A DNA stretch of 64,000 bases from Candidatus Gastranaerophilales bacterium. GTDB lineage: Bacteria > Cyanobacteriota > Vampirovibrionia > Gastranaerophilales > Gastranaerophilaceae. Both the position numbers and the translations under genes were made by a program. The DNA lies in NCBI GenBank assembly GCA_947630045.1, contig CANRGC010000002.1, forward strand, positions 82,691-146,690. Direction: 5' to 3'. Positions 45,441-54,641 of this stretch are shown one piece after another. Position 1 is the stretch's first letter; each line of letters begins with the position of its first letter. The notes under the pieces are model-generated. The model was not told where the DNA came from. It did not search any database and was given only the letters and a program-made list of their open reading frames with translations.

Positions 45441-46559
45441 ATGTCAGAAGATTTTTCAATTAAAAATTTCAGCTCTAACCAGATTAGCGATGTTAAAAAC
45501 AATATAAAAGAAAAACTTGAAGAATATGCAAAAAGGCATAAAGACGATGAAATAAAAAAAGACGACAACAGTTCCGAAAATGAACTTGTGGAATATCAGG
45601 AAGAAGACGAAACAAAAACTTCAAAAACATCTTCCTCAACGGCTCTAAAGTCTAATTCGTCGTTAAATTTTGCTTCAAGCGGCAACCCCGAACTTGACGC
45701 TCTTCATATGGAACAACAAATAAAAACAAACGAACTTATAAGAATTCAAAAATCAATAACAAATAAAACAAAAGAGTTGAACAGGCTTTCTTTAAGGCTT
45801 GCAAGAGTTCAAAACGGCTCTGATTCTTCTAAATCGAACCTTACATCCAAAATTTCAACTTGCAGAGGTGCAATCAGCGAGCTTGAATCAAATCTTTCTT
45901 CCGTGCAAAACGATTTAAGCTCCATTAGCCAAAAAATTAATCAAATTTTAACTGCGCCAAGTACATCAACTTCGGCAACGGCAGGCATGTCAGGTGTTTC
46001 ATCTTCATCCGCTTCAGGCTCTTTTGTATCGACAGGCTCAATTTCAAGCGATGTTGCGCAAAAGCTTGATAACAAACTGGGCAGCGGTTTTGCGGCGAAA
46101 TGCGAACAAGTTGCCGCTAAATTGGGGTGTGACCCTAACGATTTGCTTGGAATGATGTATAGCGAATCAGGTTTAAACCCGAATATCGTAGGATATAACG
46201 GGGCTGTAGGTTTAATTCAGTTTATTCCTTCAACTTTGCAAGAAAACGGATACACCCAAAGTCAGGTTGCAAGCATGACGGGAGTTCAGCAACTTGATGT
46301 TGTTTATGAAGTTCTTGCAAAATCAAAATCCATGGCGGGCTTTTCTTCTTCCGACAAGCTTGACGGCGGTTCGCTTTATGCGATTTGTTTCCTTCCTGCG
46401 TATGCAAAAAATGAAGTTCTTTGTTCTCAAAGCGGAAGTACATCATGGGCATACGGACCAAATTCCGGCTTAGATTTAGATAATGACGGCAACATTTCCA
46501 AAACAGACCTTGCACAAAGGCTTAAGAATAAATATCAGGAAATGGCTCAAAATATTTAA
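45441..46559 (+). CDS. Lytic transglycosylase (SLT) domain protein without Sec signal
   Basis: A 372-residue protein starting at ATG 45441 (AAGGAAGG upstream; ATG 45417 is less well placed). Residues 1-200 are acidic, then coiled-coil, then Ser/Thr-rich linker. The C-terminal part is an SLT domain: VAAKLGCDPNDLLGMMYSES with catalytic Glu 242, then GYNGAVGLIQFIPSTL. A final DLDNDGNISKTDLAQRL resembles a dockerin or EF-hand calcium loop. It should cleave peptidoglycan, yet no signal peptide or lipobox is visible. It may leave the cell through a specialised route or act only on lysis. Confidence 0.82.
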   Translation: MSEDFSIKNFSSNQISDVKNNIKEKLEEYAKRHKDDEIKKDDNSSENELVEYQEEDETKTSKTSSSTALKSNSSLNFASSGNPELDALHMEQQIKTNELIRIQKSITNKTKELNRLSLRLARVQNGSDSSKSNLTSKISTCRGAISELESNLSSVQNDLSSISQKINQILTAPSTSTSATAGMSGVSSSSASGSFVSTGSISSDVAQKLDNKLGSGFAAKCEQVAAKLGCDPNDLLGMMYSESGLNPNIVGYNGAVGLIQFIPSTLQENGYTQSQVASMTGVQQLDVVYEVLAKSKSMAGFSSSDKLDGGSLYAICFLPAYAKNEVLCSQSGSTSWAYGPNSGLDLDNDGNISKTDLAQRLKNKYQEMAQNI

Positions 46560-46981
46560 TATTCAACACTGCACACATCAGGGTTTTGAAGATAATTTGC
46601 CCATGAGGCAGATACGGGGTTTGTTTTTATAACATCCAAACTTGATGTATCCACTTTTTCGTTTGAATATTTTTGGCTTTCCGCATAAGATTTCATTACG
46701 CCCGTAAGCTCATCCGTTTGCGCTTTTGAGAATTTGCAAGTAATTTTAAACTTGTTTTTATCAATTATTATTTCTTCCTGATAGACACACTTATTATTTT
46801 CTTTTCCGAGAATTTTTTTGCTTGAGCTAACGTCTAAGCCTTCTGTTTGAACAATTCCGCTTTCACTGTAAGAAGAACAGGAAGAAAGTGCGCCAAGAAA
46901 CCTTTCCGAAACAATATCTTCCGACATTGCAAAACCGATAGTTGTAAATGTTATAAAAAGTAAACAAAATAATTTTTTCAT
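46556..46981 (-). CDS. Exported protein, unknown
   Basis: A 141-residue protein from ATG 46981, with AAGGTGG upstream. The signal peptide MKKLFCLLFITFTTIGFA is clear. The mature protein has several cysteines (e.g. ALSSCSSYSESG, KCVYQEEI, ITCKFS), perhaps one or two disulfides. No family recognised. Convergent with the transglycosylase gene, 4-base overlap. Confidence 0.65.
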   Translation of the reverse strand: MKKLFCLLFITFTTIGFAMSEDIVSERFLGALSSCSSYSESGIVQTEGLDVSSSKKILGKENNKCVYQEEIIIDKNKFKITCKFSKAQTDELTGVMKSYAESQKYSNEKVDTSSLDVIKTNPVSASWANYLQNPDVCSVEY

Positions 46982-47105
46982 TTCCGCCACCTTTTTTATA
47001 TTTTCTTCCACTTAAAAAGTTTTTTCAATCATATAAAAAAATTATTATTTACGATTTGCAAAAAATTTGATAAAATTAAACTGTGTATTTTTATGGAGTT
47101 AAGTT

Positions 47106-47396
47106 ATGTTTTGTTCAAAATGCGGAAGTGAAATAAATGATGACGCTGTTATCTGTGTGAGATGCGGCTGTCAGGTAAAGAAAATGAAAAATTCGGAAGA
47201 AAAAAGTTGGCTTGTTACGGTTCTTCTTTGTTTCTTTCTCGGCGGTTTCGGTATACACAGGTTTTATACAGGACATATCGCAATCGGTGTTATCCAACTT
47301 TTGACATTTGGTTGCTGCGGAATTTGGACACTTATTGACTTTATATTTATACTTTGCAGAAACTATAAAACAGCCGATGGAGAAGACCTTATTTAA
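47106..47396 (+). CDS. Zinc-ribbon and TM2-domain membrane protein
   Basis: A 96-residue protein. An N-terminal zinc ribbon (MFCSKCGSEI...CVRCGC) is followed by the TM2 domain with two membrane helices, FLGGFGIHRFYTGH and a second one ending in WTLIDFIFILC. The TM2 family is common and its function unsettled. The next gene starts 20 bases before its end. Confidence 0.87.
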   Translation: MFCSKCGSEINDDAVICVRCGCQVKKMKNSEEKSWLVTVLLCFFLGGFGIHRFYTGHIAIGVIQLLTFGCCGIWTLIDFIFILCRNYKTADGEDLI

Positions 47397-47658
47397 AAAT
47401 TTTGAAAAGGCGCTGATTATTTTGGCGCCTTTTTTAATAATTTGGATATCAAGTTTAACAGACAGAAGTTTTTGTATTTTTAAACTTCTTTTTAAACATG
47501 AATGCATTGGCTGCGGAATGACACGTGCGGTTATTTCTCTTTTGGGCGGAAATTTATCGGAAGCAATAGAATATAACCCTTTAGTTTTGGTGGTTTTCCC
47601 CATTTTGCTTTATGTTTGGATAAAGGCGGTTTATAATATTATTGTGAAAAAATTTTAA
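47377..47658 (+). CDS. DUF2752 small membrane protein
   Basis: A 93-residue protein from ATG 47377, inside the end of the TM2 gene. CIGCGMTRAV with a following membrane helix and EYNPLVLVVFP is the DUF2752 signature. It probably spans the membrane twice. The 20-base overlap couples its translation to the TM2 gene, so the two may act together. Function of the family is unknown. Confidence 0.75.
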   Translation: MEKTLFKNFEKALIILAPFLIIWISSLTDRSFCIFKLLFKHECIGCGMTRAVISLLGGNLSEAIEYNPLVLVVFPILLYVWIKAVYNIIVKKF

Positions 47659-47743
47659 CATTACAGATTTTTTTGTTCATTAAAAGTTTTTTTGGGAATA
47701 TATTAGAAAAGTGTTACTTGTTTAAATTAAAAGGAGTGTAGTA

Positions 47744-48400
47744 ATGAAAAAAAGCTTAATTATAAGCCTTATTTTTGCATTGAGCTTAACTGTTCCCGTT
47801 TTTGCCAAGGAAGAAAACAATCAGGTTAAAGAGGCAGAAGCTGTTCAAAGTACGGAAACAAAAGACGCAAATCAGACAGTTGAAACAAAATCTGATGAAG
47901 TAAAAGCGGAAGCAACAAAAGAAGAACAAAAAGAAATTCAAAAAGAAGAAAAAATTGAAGAAACTTCAAATGCAGACACCGCAAGTAAAGAAGCTAACAG
48001 CGCAGATAAAAATAGCGCAAACACGGAAAACGCTGACTTGAAAACCACCGAAGAAAAAAGCGCAAACACTGAAACCAAAAACACGGAAAACGTCCCCGAA
48101 ACGGCTGAAAACGCTTCGAATAATGTTATTGAGCCGGAAAAAGTAATTGTGCCAATTAATTTTAGAAAACATGTTAAAACGAATTTAGAAAATAAAGAAA
48201 TTGACATTGACGCAAAACCCCCGATTTCAACAAAAAAAGAAACAACAATTCCAGTATATGACGCTAAAGGTTTAAATTCACAAGAACCGCAAACAACAGT
48301 ATCTGAAGAAGAAATTAAAAGCGAAGCGCCTAAAGAGAAAGTAAAAAAAGAAAAGACAAAAAAAGAAAAAGTAAAAAAATCAAAAGATAAAACAAAATAA
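47744..48400 (+). CDS. Exported Glu/Lys-rich low-complexity protein
   Basis: A 218-residue protein with signal peptide MKKSLIISLIFALSLTVPVFA. The mature part is dominated by Glu, Lys, Thr, Asn and Ser, with a short ordered segment near VIVPINFRKHVKTNLENK. It ends in a lysine-rich tail. Probably a disordered periplasmic or surface linker; no catalytic feature. Confidence 0.65.
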   Translation: MKKSLIISLIFALSLTVPVFAKEENNQVKEAEAVQSTETKDANQTVETKSDEVKAEATKEEQKEIQKEEKIEETSNADTASKEANSADKNSANTENADLKTTEEKSANTETKNTENVPETAENASNNVIEPEKVIVPINFRKHVKTNLENKEIDIDAKPPISTKKETTIPVYDAKGLNSQEPQTTVSEEEIKSEAPKEKVKKEKTKKEKVKKSKDKTK

Positions 48401-48410
48401 TATATTTATT

Positions 48411-48438
48411 AAAAGCGGAGTTTAAATTCTCCGCTTTT
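48411..48438. terminator. Bidirectional terminator
   Basis: A 10-base perfect stem AAAAGCGGAG/CTCCGCTTTT with an 8-base loop, located between convergent genes. Confidence 0.88.
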
Positions 48439-48450
48439 AATTTTCCTGTT

Positions 48451-49938
48451 TTAAAACGGCGAAGCAATCAAATCAAAATGAACTCTGACGCCCGTTTGAT
48501 TGTATATTCTCGTGTTCATTAAAGGAACACCTATATAAATTCTTGCCGTTAAAAACTTTGAAATTGCCACCCTTAGTCCGGCGCCGATACTTGATATAAA
48601 ATTAATTGTTCCTGTTTTGCCCTCGTTTGGTATAATTCCGCCATTATCAAAAAATGCCGCCAACTTTACGGAATCACGCAATTTATATTTTACCTCTTTG
48701 TTAAAAGGAACATTTACTTCTTCAGGCAAAAACGGTATCGGAAACAGCATTTCCAAACTTGCAAAATAAGAATTTCCGCCAAGCAACAAACTTTCGGAAT
48801 AGCCTCTGACACTTGACATGCCGCCAATTTGATACTGTTCTATAAACGGAACATTATATGGTGAATATTGACCGCCCCCTCTTGCGGTTAAAATTATACC
48901 TTTTGGCAAATAATGGATATAGTATGCGTCCATGTTTACTTTTGTGAAAAATTGAGAAAAAGAACGCATATCATCTTGTATTATACCGTTTGTTGAATAT
49001 AAAGAACCGAACAAAACACTTTTTTGAAAGTTATATCTTCCGCCAAGCCCGACAGCCAAATTATAATCTTTATAATTTGTATATTTAAAACCTGCAATAT
49101 CTGCGCTTGAGAGTTTAAAGTTAGCGGAAGTATTCAATTTTAATTGGGCTTTTTGATTGTCTATAAAAGGGTGCGACAAATATGTGCTAAATACGTGAGT
49201 GTCTGCATTCAGGTCAAATTCTTTATAGTTGCCGCTTGTGACCTTGCTTGTTCCATACATATAACTTCCGCCAAAACGGGTGCCCTTCCTGTTTACAGGT
49301 ATATTGTAATCAACAAAAGGGGTATATGATGAACGTGAAAGATTTATTGCGCCGGTTAATCTGTCTTGAAAACCGAATAAAGTGTCTGCGGAAAGCATTA
49401 TGCCGCCACGTAACAACCCCGTTGTCTCTCTGCCGAAACTATCCCAAGAACCTGAAATGTGGTATGGAAATTCTTCATCAGCATTTAAAATTATGTCGGT
49501 TGTTCCGTATTCTTCGCCGGGCTGTAACTTTGCGGATAATTTTATGCTTCTTGCTTCTTTATTAAAGTTTTTTAAATCTTCTTGTAACAGGTTTAAATTT
49601 AATACATCGTTCGGCTTTGAAGATATTTGCCTTTTTAAAAACCATTTGCGGTTAAATTTATTCCCCTCAACTTTAATGGCGCCTATATGAGCTTCCATTA
49701 ATTCAATTTTTAAAACTCCGCCTTCAAAGCTTTCTAATATTGCTCTTGCGGTAAAAACTCCTTTTTTTGAATATTGTTCGTTAATAATGGCAACAAAATT
49801 GTTTATATCTTCGGCGGTAACATCTTGATTTTCAAGCAACAATTTAAATCTGTACAATTCCAATTCCGAAAAAATTTCGGAGTTTGTAAATTCAACCTTG
49901 TTAATATGGTTCGTAACCGCATTTTTTTGAATGCGCAA
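48451..49938 (-). pseudogene. ShlB/FhaC-type outer-membrane transporter, 5'-truncated
   Basis: The 495 residues cover a POTRA domain (VTAEDINNFVAIINEQYSKK, then GGVLKIELMEAHIGAIKVEG) and a 16-strand barrel of the two-partner-secretion family. The conserved barrel motif is IGGMSSVRGYSES, and the C-terminus ends in aromatic Phe. The frame begins at TTG 49938, preceded at once by an in-frame stop, and begins inside sequence that should follow a signal peptide. There is no signal peptide. Immediately beyond lies the recombinase tail. The gene has probably lost its 5' end in the integration, so export should fail. A start inside the tail cannot supply a signal. Confidence 0.75.
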
Positions 49939-50432
49939 TTAAACAAATACAAATTACTCCCGAGCATAGAAAAGCAATAATTGAGGCTTTAAAAGATTGC
50001 CATACCGAACAACAGGCATACAATACGGAAGAAATAAATCGACTTAATAAACAGGCTGAAACTATTAGGAACAGGCTATCAAAAATATACCTTGATAAAT
50101 TAGATGGGAAAATTACGGAAGAATTTTGGCAAAATAAAAATAATGAATGGACTTTAGAACATGCCGCAATAAGACAAAAATTCGAGGCATTTGAGAAAGC
50201 AAATGTTAATTATATGCAACAAGCGGATAGTTTGGTAGAACTTTTGGAAAACCTTTATACATCGTATTTACAGCTACCGAACTCCGAAAAAACTAAAATA
50301 TTAAAAACTGTCTTCTCGAACTTTTTAATAGATGGCGAAAATATAAGCTATGACTATAGAAAACCCTTTGACATATTTGCCAAAGGGCTATCTTGTTCAT
50401 TAAACTGGAGAATAGGAGACTCGAACTCCTAA
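49917..50432 (+). pseudogene. C-terminal tail of a large serine recombinase at tRNA-Ala
   Basis: An open frame of about 170 residues without a start. It has the coiled-coil region (KQIQITPEHRKAIIEALKDC; YLDKLDGKITEEFW) and the C-terminal motif VELLENLYTSYLQL, EKTKILKTVF, IDGENISYDYRKPF. The catalytic and DNA-binding N-terminal domains are absent. The last residues, WRIGDSNS, and the stop codon are encoded by the antisense strand of tRNA-Ala. Its left end abuts the truncated transporter. This looks like the remnant of an element integrated at the tRNA. Confidence 0.72.
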
Positions 50433-50478
50433 CCCCCTGCGTGCAAAGCAGGTGCTCTACCAATTGAGCTAATCCCCC
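50406..50478 (-). tRNA. tRNA-Ala (TGC)
   Basis: Read on the minus strand. Acceptor GGGGGAT pairs with ATTCTCC (two G-U pairs), the anticodon stem CCTGC/GCAGG holds TTTGCAC, anticodon TGC. T-arm is AGGAG TTCGAGT CTCCT. CCA is not encoded. Its 3' end overlaps the recombinase tail frame. Confidence 0.95.
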
Positions 50479-50581
50479 ATGATATCGAAAACCAAGGTTT
50501 TCTCGGGCAATTGAGCTAATCCCCCATTTATTCAGTTGTCATTTCCGCACCAATAAAGAATGAAGCGACTAATTGAGCTAA
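50461..50581. repeat. Partial copies of the tRNA-Ala 5' end
   Basis: The 20-base 5' part of tRNA-Ala (50461-50480) is repeated exactly at 50508-50527, and a shorter 11-base piece (AATTGAGCTAA) recurs at 50571-50581. Between the first two lies a perfect hairpin GAAAACC-AA-GGTTTTC at 50487-50502. A 12-base palindrome CCAAATATTTGG follows at 50583-50594. These look like truncated tRNA copies left by integration, excision or unequal recombination, not functional tRNAs. Confidence 0.8.
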
Positions 50582-50677
50582 ACCAAATATTTGGGTTTTT
50601 GCCTTTCCTGAACCATATTATCAAACACAAAAAAAATAATCAACAATTTTTTTAAAAAACATGTTAAAATATTTTCA

Positions 50678-51649
50678 ATGGAAAATTTAAAACCCTTTAA
50701 AATGCCAATGGTGAGCGTGATTGTGACTTGCCATAATCTTGGCAAATATCTTGAAGAATGTATTCAAAGCGTTTTTAATCAAAAATATAAAAACTTTGAA
50801 ATTATTGTCGTAAACGATTTTTCAACCGATAACACAAAAGAAATTCTTGAAAAAATTGAAAACATAAAAGTTTTAAATCTTAAAGAAAACAAAGGTCAAT
50901 TGGGTGCATTTTTAGAAGGCTTAAAGCTTTCGTCGGGTGAATTTGTCTGTATGCTTGACGCTGATGATGTTTTATTGCCAGATTTTCTGTCTTGTCATAT
51001 TCAAGCTCATATGGAAACATCCGTCGCTTTTACATCATGCGCACAAATTGAAATAGACGATAATTCAACCGTTGTTTGCCTTAATTCTCTTGCAAGCCCG
51101 ACTTTTCACAACGGCGAAAAAACTTTAAAAATTGAAAAAATCGAAGATGTTTTTAATCTTGAAAGGCTCCATGAAAATTTTCAGATTAAAACAATGGATA
51201 TTAAGAAATATCCTTTTGCAAGTTGGAATTGGAACCCTTCAAGTTCAGCCGTAATGCGAAAAAGCCCCCTTTTATATTTGCTTAAATATGAAAATTATCT
51301 TAAATGGAAAAGGGGAGCCGACAAATTTATTTTTTCTTTTTTACACCTTATTGGCGGCTCGGCAACAATTTCAGCGCCATTAGTCGCCTACAGAAGGCAT
51401 AACACAAATGTTTCATCCACAAACCCCGTTATGGGAAATTTCAGATATTTAAAACCGGATACAATTAAGTTTTATATCGAAATAAACAAAATCGTAAGAT
51501 ATGAAACTTTTATGTTCATATTAAAAAATTACAAATATTTCTGCCAAAACTTAAATCATCTTGCAGTCAAAAGAATGCTTTTAAGAATAATTTTTTCTTT
51601 TGACAAAAACACGTTTAAAAAAATTTTTAAAACGCTTTTTTCAAAATAA
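50678..51649 (+). CDS. Family 2 glycosyltransferase
   Basis: A 323-residue GT-A fold enzyme. VSVIVTCHNLGKYLEECIQS and FEIIVVNDFSTDNTKEIL start the nucleotide-binding half. The metal-binding motif is CMLDADDVLLPDF (DxD). The C-terminal half lacks membrane helices. It transfers sugars to polysaccharide, lipid or protein; the substrate cannot be read. It is alone on the plus strand. Confidence 0.88.
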   Translation: MENLKPFKMPMVSVIVTCHNLGKYLEECIQSVFNQKYKNFEIIVVNDFSTDNTKEILEKIENIKVLNLKENKGQLGAFLEGLKLSSGEFVCMLDADDVLLPDFLSCHIQAHMETSVAFTSCAQIEIDDNSTVVCLNSLASPTFHNGEKTLKIEKIEDVFNLERLHENFQIKTMDIKKYPFASWNWNPSSSAVMRKSPLLYLLKYENYLKWKRGADKFIFSFLHLIGGSATISAPLVAYRRHNTNVSSTNPVMGNFRYLKPDTIKFYIEINKIVRYETFMFILKNYKYFCQNLNHLAVKRMLLRIIFSFDKNTFKKIFKTLFSK

Positions 51650-51687
51650 AACCTGAAAATTAAATTTTCAGATTTTATTTAAATTTG

Positions 51688-51888
51688 TTAAGCAATGCTG
51701 TCTAAATTGTTTCCAAGCGATTCATTAACTTTTGCTTTAATGCTTGCTTGAACTTCATTTACATTATTGACTGCGTTTAAATAATCTTGTCTGACACTTC
51801 TTGAAGGAACAATTGCCCCTTTGAAATTGTCTGACGCAGTTACATTTTTTCCCGTAAATACAACATTTTGCTGAATTGGTTTTATCAT
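51688..51888 (-). CDS. Minimal FTGK-tagged protein, unknown
   Basis: A 66-residue protein from ATG 51888 with AAGGTG upstream; the frame stays open to 51924 but those residues are not convincing. It starts MIKPIQQNVVFTGKNVTASD, so VVFTGK is residues 9-14, the same signature as in the larger tagged proteins, here on a protein with little else. The C-terminal half is helical (RQDYLNAVNNVNEVQASIKA). It may be the simplest carrier of the tag. Confidence 0.6.
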   Translation of the reverse strand: MIKPIQQNVVFTGKNVTASDNFKGAIVPSRSVRQDYLNAVNNVNEVQASIKAKVNESLGNNLDSIA

Positions 51889-52091
51889 ATAACACCTTCC
51901 CAAAGATATAAAACACGTGAACAAAAAATATTGCCATGTTCTATGTAAGTTTATTCTATCACATATTTCTTTTTTTTATAACCCCCCTCTTTTAAAATAT
52001 TCATCCGTATAGGTTAATTCATTTTAAATATATTGTTTTTTTAGGTCATATAATTAATAATTATGTTGTTTCTCGCTAGAGGTAAATTCCC

Positions 52092-52931
52092 ATGTATAAA
52101 AACGGTGTAAAACGAGGCTTTACTCTTGATCAGGTATTAATTTGCATGGCAATTATCGGTCTTGTTGCCGCAATTGTTATACCTGCCGTTATAAAAAGGT
52201 TTGGACAAAAAGAATATATTACAGGCTTAAGAAAAGCAATGGTCAGTTTAAATTCCGCAATCACAATGTCCTCTTTTGACGGAGAAACCCCCTATGATAA
52301 TCATGATATTTTTAATTACCTTCAACAACACATGAAAGTTCAATACACCCGCCCCGCAAAGACAAAAGACGTTTGTTTCGGGGAAGGAAATAAAAAATCT
52401 AAAAATCCTGATAATTGTCATGAAATCAGGTCTATAAGTGAAAATGCCGTTTTTTACACAACAGACGGCATTGCGTTTGAGTTTGCGTCTTATGAAAACG
52501 CAAAAGACATATACAAGCTTTATGAAAATAATAACTTATCTCTTTGTATGAATACCGTTCCCACCGAACATTATGATGAAAACAATGAATATATAGGAGA
52601 TTATTCTTCTCATTTGTGTGAAGGCTGCGGTTCTTTAGGGCTTAAAAGCAATGAAGGAACAGAAAAGCCACCTTGTCTTATTATAGTTGATGTCAACGGC
52701 AACAGAAAGCCAAACTCTCCTTTTAAACCGAAAAGAATATATGCTTCAAAAGACGGAAAAAACCTGACAGATGTTTTTCTTGTTATGGTTACGGATAAAG
52801 AGGCGGTTCCATACGGAAAAGTGGCACAAAAAGCCTTATATAAAGGCGGTAAAGACGAAGATTACAGAAGAAAGTCTTTTTCTCAGCTATTTTATGAATT
52901 TTTTCACAAGAAAAAAGAAACAGAAGAATAA
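52092..52931 (+). CDS. Type IV pilin-like protein
   Basis: A 279-residue protein with a prepilin leader: KRG followed by FTLDQVLICMAIIGLVAAIV, cut expected between G9 and F10. The hydrophobic helix is that of type II/IV pseudopilins. Position 5 of the mature protein, normally Glu and needed for pilus assembly, is Gln (Q14), and position 4 is Asp. The globular part has several cysteines (C-x-x-C in CEGCGS). The protein may be a minor or specialised pilin. It ends exactly at the convergent histidine-kinase gene with no gap. Confidence 0.8.
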   Translation: MYKNGVKRGFTLDQVLICMAIIGLVAAIVIPAVIKRFGQKEYITGLRKAMVSLNSAITMSSFDGETPYDNHDIFNYLQQHMKVQYTRPAKTKDVCFGEGNKKSKNPDNCHEIRSISENAVFYTTDGIAFEFASYENAKDIYKLYENNNLSLCMNTVPTEHYDENNEYIGDYSSHLCEGCGSLGLKSNEGTEKPPCLIIVDVNGNRKPNSPFKPKRIYASKDGKNLTDVFLVMVTDKEAVPYGKVAQKALYKGGKDEDYRRKSFSQLFYEFFHKKKETEE

Positions 52932-54641
52932 TTATATTTTTGAAAGATAAGGTATTGAAATTTCAAAATATGTTGATTTTTCACCGTTTTTTAAAACTTT
53001 TGAATTAAAAGAAATTTTCCCTTTGTGTTTTTCTATAATTTTTTTACAAATTGCAAGCCCAAGTCCCGTTCCTTCGCCGACTTTTTTTGTTGTAAAGCCC
53101 GCCTGAAAAATTTTCTTTTTATCCGCTTCGTTTATTCCAAAGCCGTTATCAGTAATTCTGACCTTCAAATTTCCCTTTTCTTCTTTTGTTAAAATTTCAA
53201 TTTTGCCCTTAAAGTCATCCCCTTTTAATGATTTTTCTTTTTCAATGCTTTGAATACCGTTCATTAAGATATTTAAAAACACCTGATTTAACATGTTCGG
53301 GTAACATTCAATTTCGTTGATTTTTTCATAATTTTTAATAATTTCAATTCCTTTTTTGGTTTTGTGTCTTAATATTTCAAGGGTTAAATCAAGCTCTTTA
53401 TTAATATCCGCCTTTTGAACATTTGTTTCATCAAGCCTTACAAACCTTTTTAGCGACTGAACCAGATTTGAAATTCTTTTTATAGCTTCAAAGTCAATGG
53501 AATTAATATCCTCGAAAGTTTCTTTAATTTCAGGGTCTATTTTTCTTTCAAAAAGTTTTTTCATAATTTCATTGTTTGACGAAATTGAAGCCAAGGGAGT
53601 GTTAATTTCATGCGCAACGGAAGCGATTAATTGCCCCAAAGAAGCCATTTTTTCGGAATTTATAAGTTGTAATTGAGTTTCTTTAAGTTCATTCAAAGCT
53701 TTTTGAAGTTCTTCTTTTTGTTTGTTCAGTGCACAAAAAAGACTTGCCTCAAGAAATGCTTTTGAAATTTGCATTGAAATTCCGACTAAAAGCTCTTTTT
53801 CAAATTCGCTGAGTTCTTTTTTGGGGGTAAAAATCACAATAATTCCTATAATGTCATTTTGTTTGCAAACCGGCATTATAACTCTAAAAGAGGGGTTTTT
53901 GAAAGTGGTTTTTGATTTTTCATGTTCTTTCAGGGTTGCCCCGAAATTAATTTTTCCGCCATCAAGCGTATCAAGCACCGTTTTATTAAAATATAAAACT
54001 TTATCGGCGAATTTTGCGCCCGAAGGGTAAAAAGAGTCTATTTCAAATTCGTTTTCGTTCAATCTTTTTGCAAAACAAAGTCTGTTGGCGCCGAGAACAA
54101 TGCTCAACTCCTTAAGTGCGTTTGATATGACCGCATTAACATCCAAAGTTTTTGACAGGCTTGTTGAAATTCTGTTCAAAAGAGCCATTTTTACTGCCTG
54201 ATTTTGAGCTTTGGAATTAGTGTTAATAAATTTTTGATTTTCAATTTTTAATTTTTCGTTTTCTTCAAAAATCTTTTCGCATTCAAGCTCTTTTGTACAG
54301 TCGTAAAAATAAATAATTCTGTATTTTTTAATTGAAAAGGCTTTAATTATAAAATATCTTAAAACCATTTCAGATTCTTGATAAATGCCGTAAGTTGTAT
54401 ATGAATTTTTTGACAGAATTAATTCATCAAAAGGGCTCCAGTTGATATCATCACTTTTTAAAATACAAAAATCAAAATGAAATTTGTAATCAATTTTCTT
54501 TAAAGCTTTTATCCCCTCGGGCTTTATCACCCCGAAAACGTCAATTGCAGCCTTATTTTGATAAAAGCTGTCCGTTTGCAAATCGCAAATTATAATCGGC
54601 TCTTTTAAATTGTGATAAAAACTTTTAAGTAAAGTGCTCAT
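52932..54641 (-). CDS. Sensor histidine kinase with GAF domain
   Basis: A 569-residue cytoplasmic kinase. Residues 1-120 are a PAS-like domain, 155-305 a GAF-like domain, then a helical linker. The dimerisation box is SVAHEINTPL with the phosphorylated His 344. The ATPase domain shows NQVFLNILMNGIQSIEKE (N box), DNGFGINEADKKKIF and GTGLGLAICKKIIE (G boxes). No transmembrane segment, so it senses an internal signal. No response regulator is adjacent. The MerR-like gene is immediately upstream with no gap and is probably its operon partner. Confidence 0.92.
   Translation of the reverse strand: MSTLLKSFYHNLKEPIIICDLQTDSFYQNKAAIDVFGVIKPEGIKALKKIDYKFHFDFCILKSDDINWSPFDELILSKNSYTTYGIYQESEMVLRYFIIKAFSIKKYRIIYFYDCTKELECEKIFEENEKLKIENQKFINTNSKAQNQAVKMALLNRISTSLSKTLDVNAVISNALKELSIVLGANRLCFAKRLNENEFEIDSFYPSGAKFADKVLYFNKTVLDTLDGGKINFGATLKEHEKSKTTFKNPSFRVIMPVCKQNDIIGIIVIFTPKKELSEFEKELLVGISMQISKAFLEASLFCALNKQKEELQKALNELKETQLQLINSEKMASLGQLIASVAHEINTPLASISSNNEIMKKLFERKIDPEIKETFEDINSIDFEAIKRISNLVQSLKRFVRLDETNVQKADINKELDLTLEILRHKTKKGIEIIKNYEKINEIECYPNMLNQVFLNILMNGIQSIEKEKSLKGDDFKGKIEILTKEEKGNLKVRITDNGFGINEADKKKIFQAGFTTKKVGEGTGLGLAICKKIIEKHKGKISFNSKVLKNGEKSTYFEISIPYLSKI

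Noticed and set aside
47115..47603. A 162-residue minus-strand frame over the TM2 and DUF2752 genes
   Set aside because: It is antisense to two recognisable families and has no supporting start.
50508..50527. A second tRNA gene beside tRNA-Ala
   Set aside because: Only the acceptor 5' strand and part of the D-arm are repeated; no anticodon or T-arm is present.
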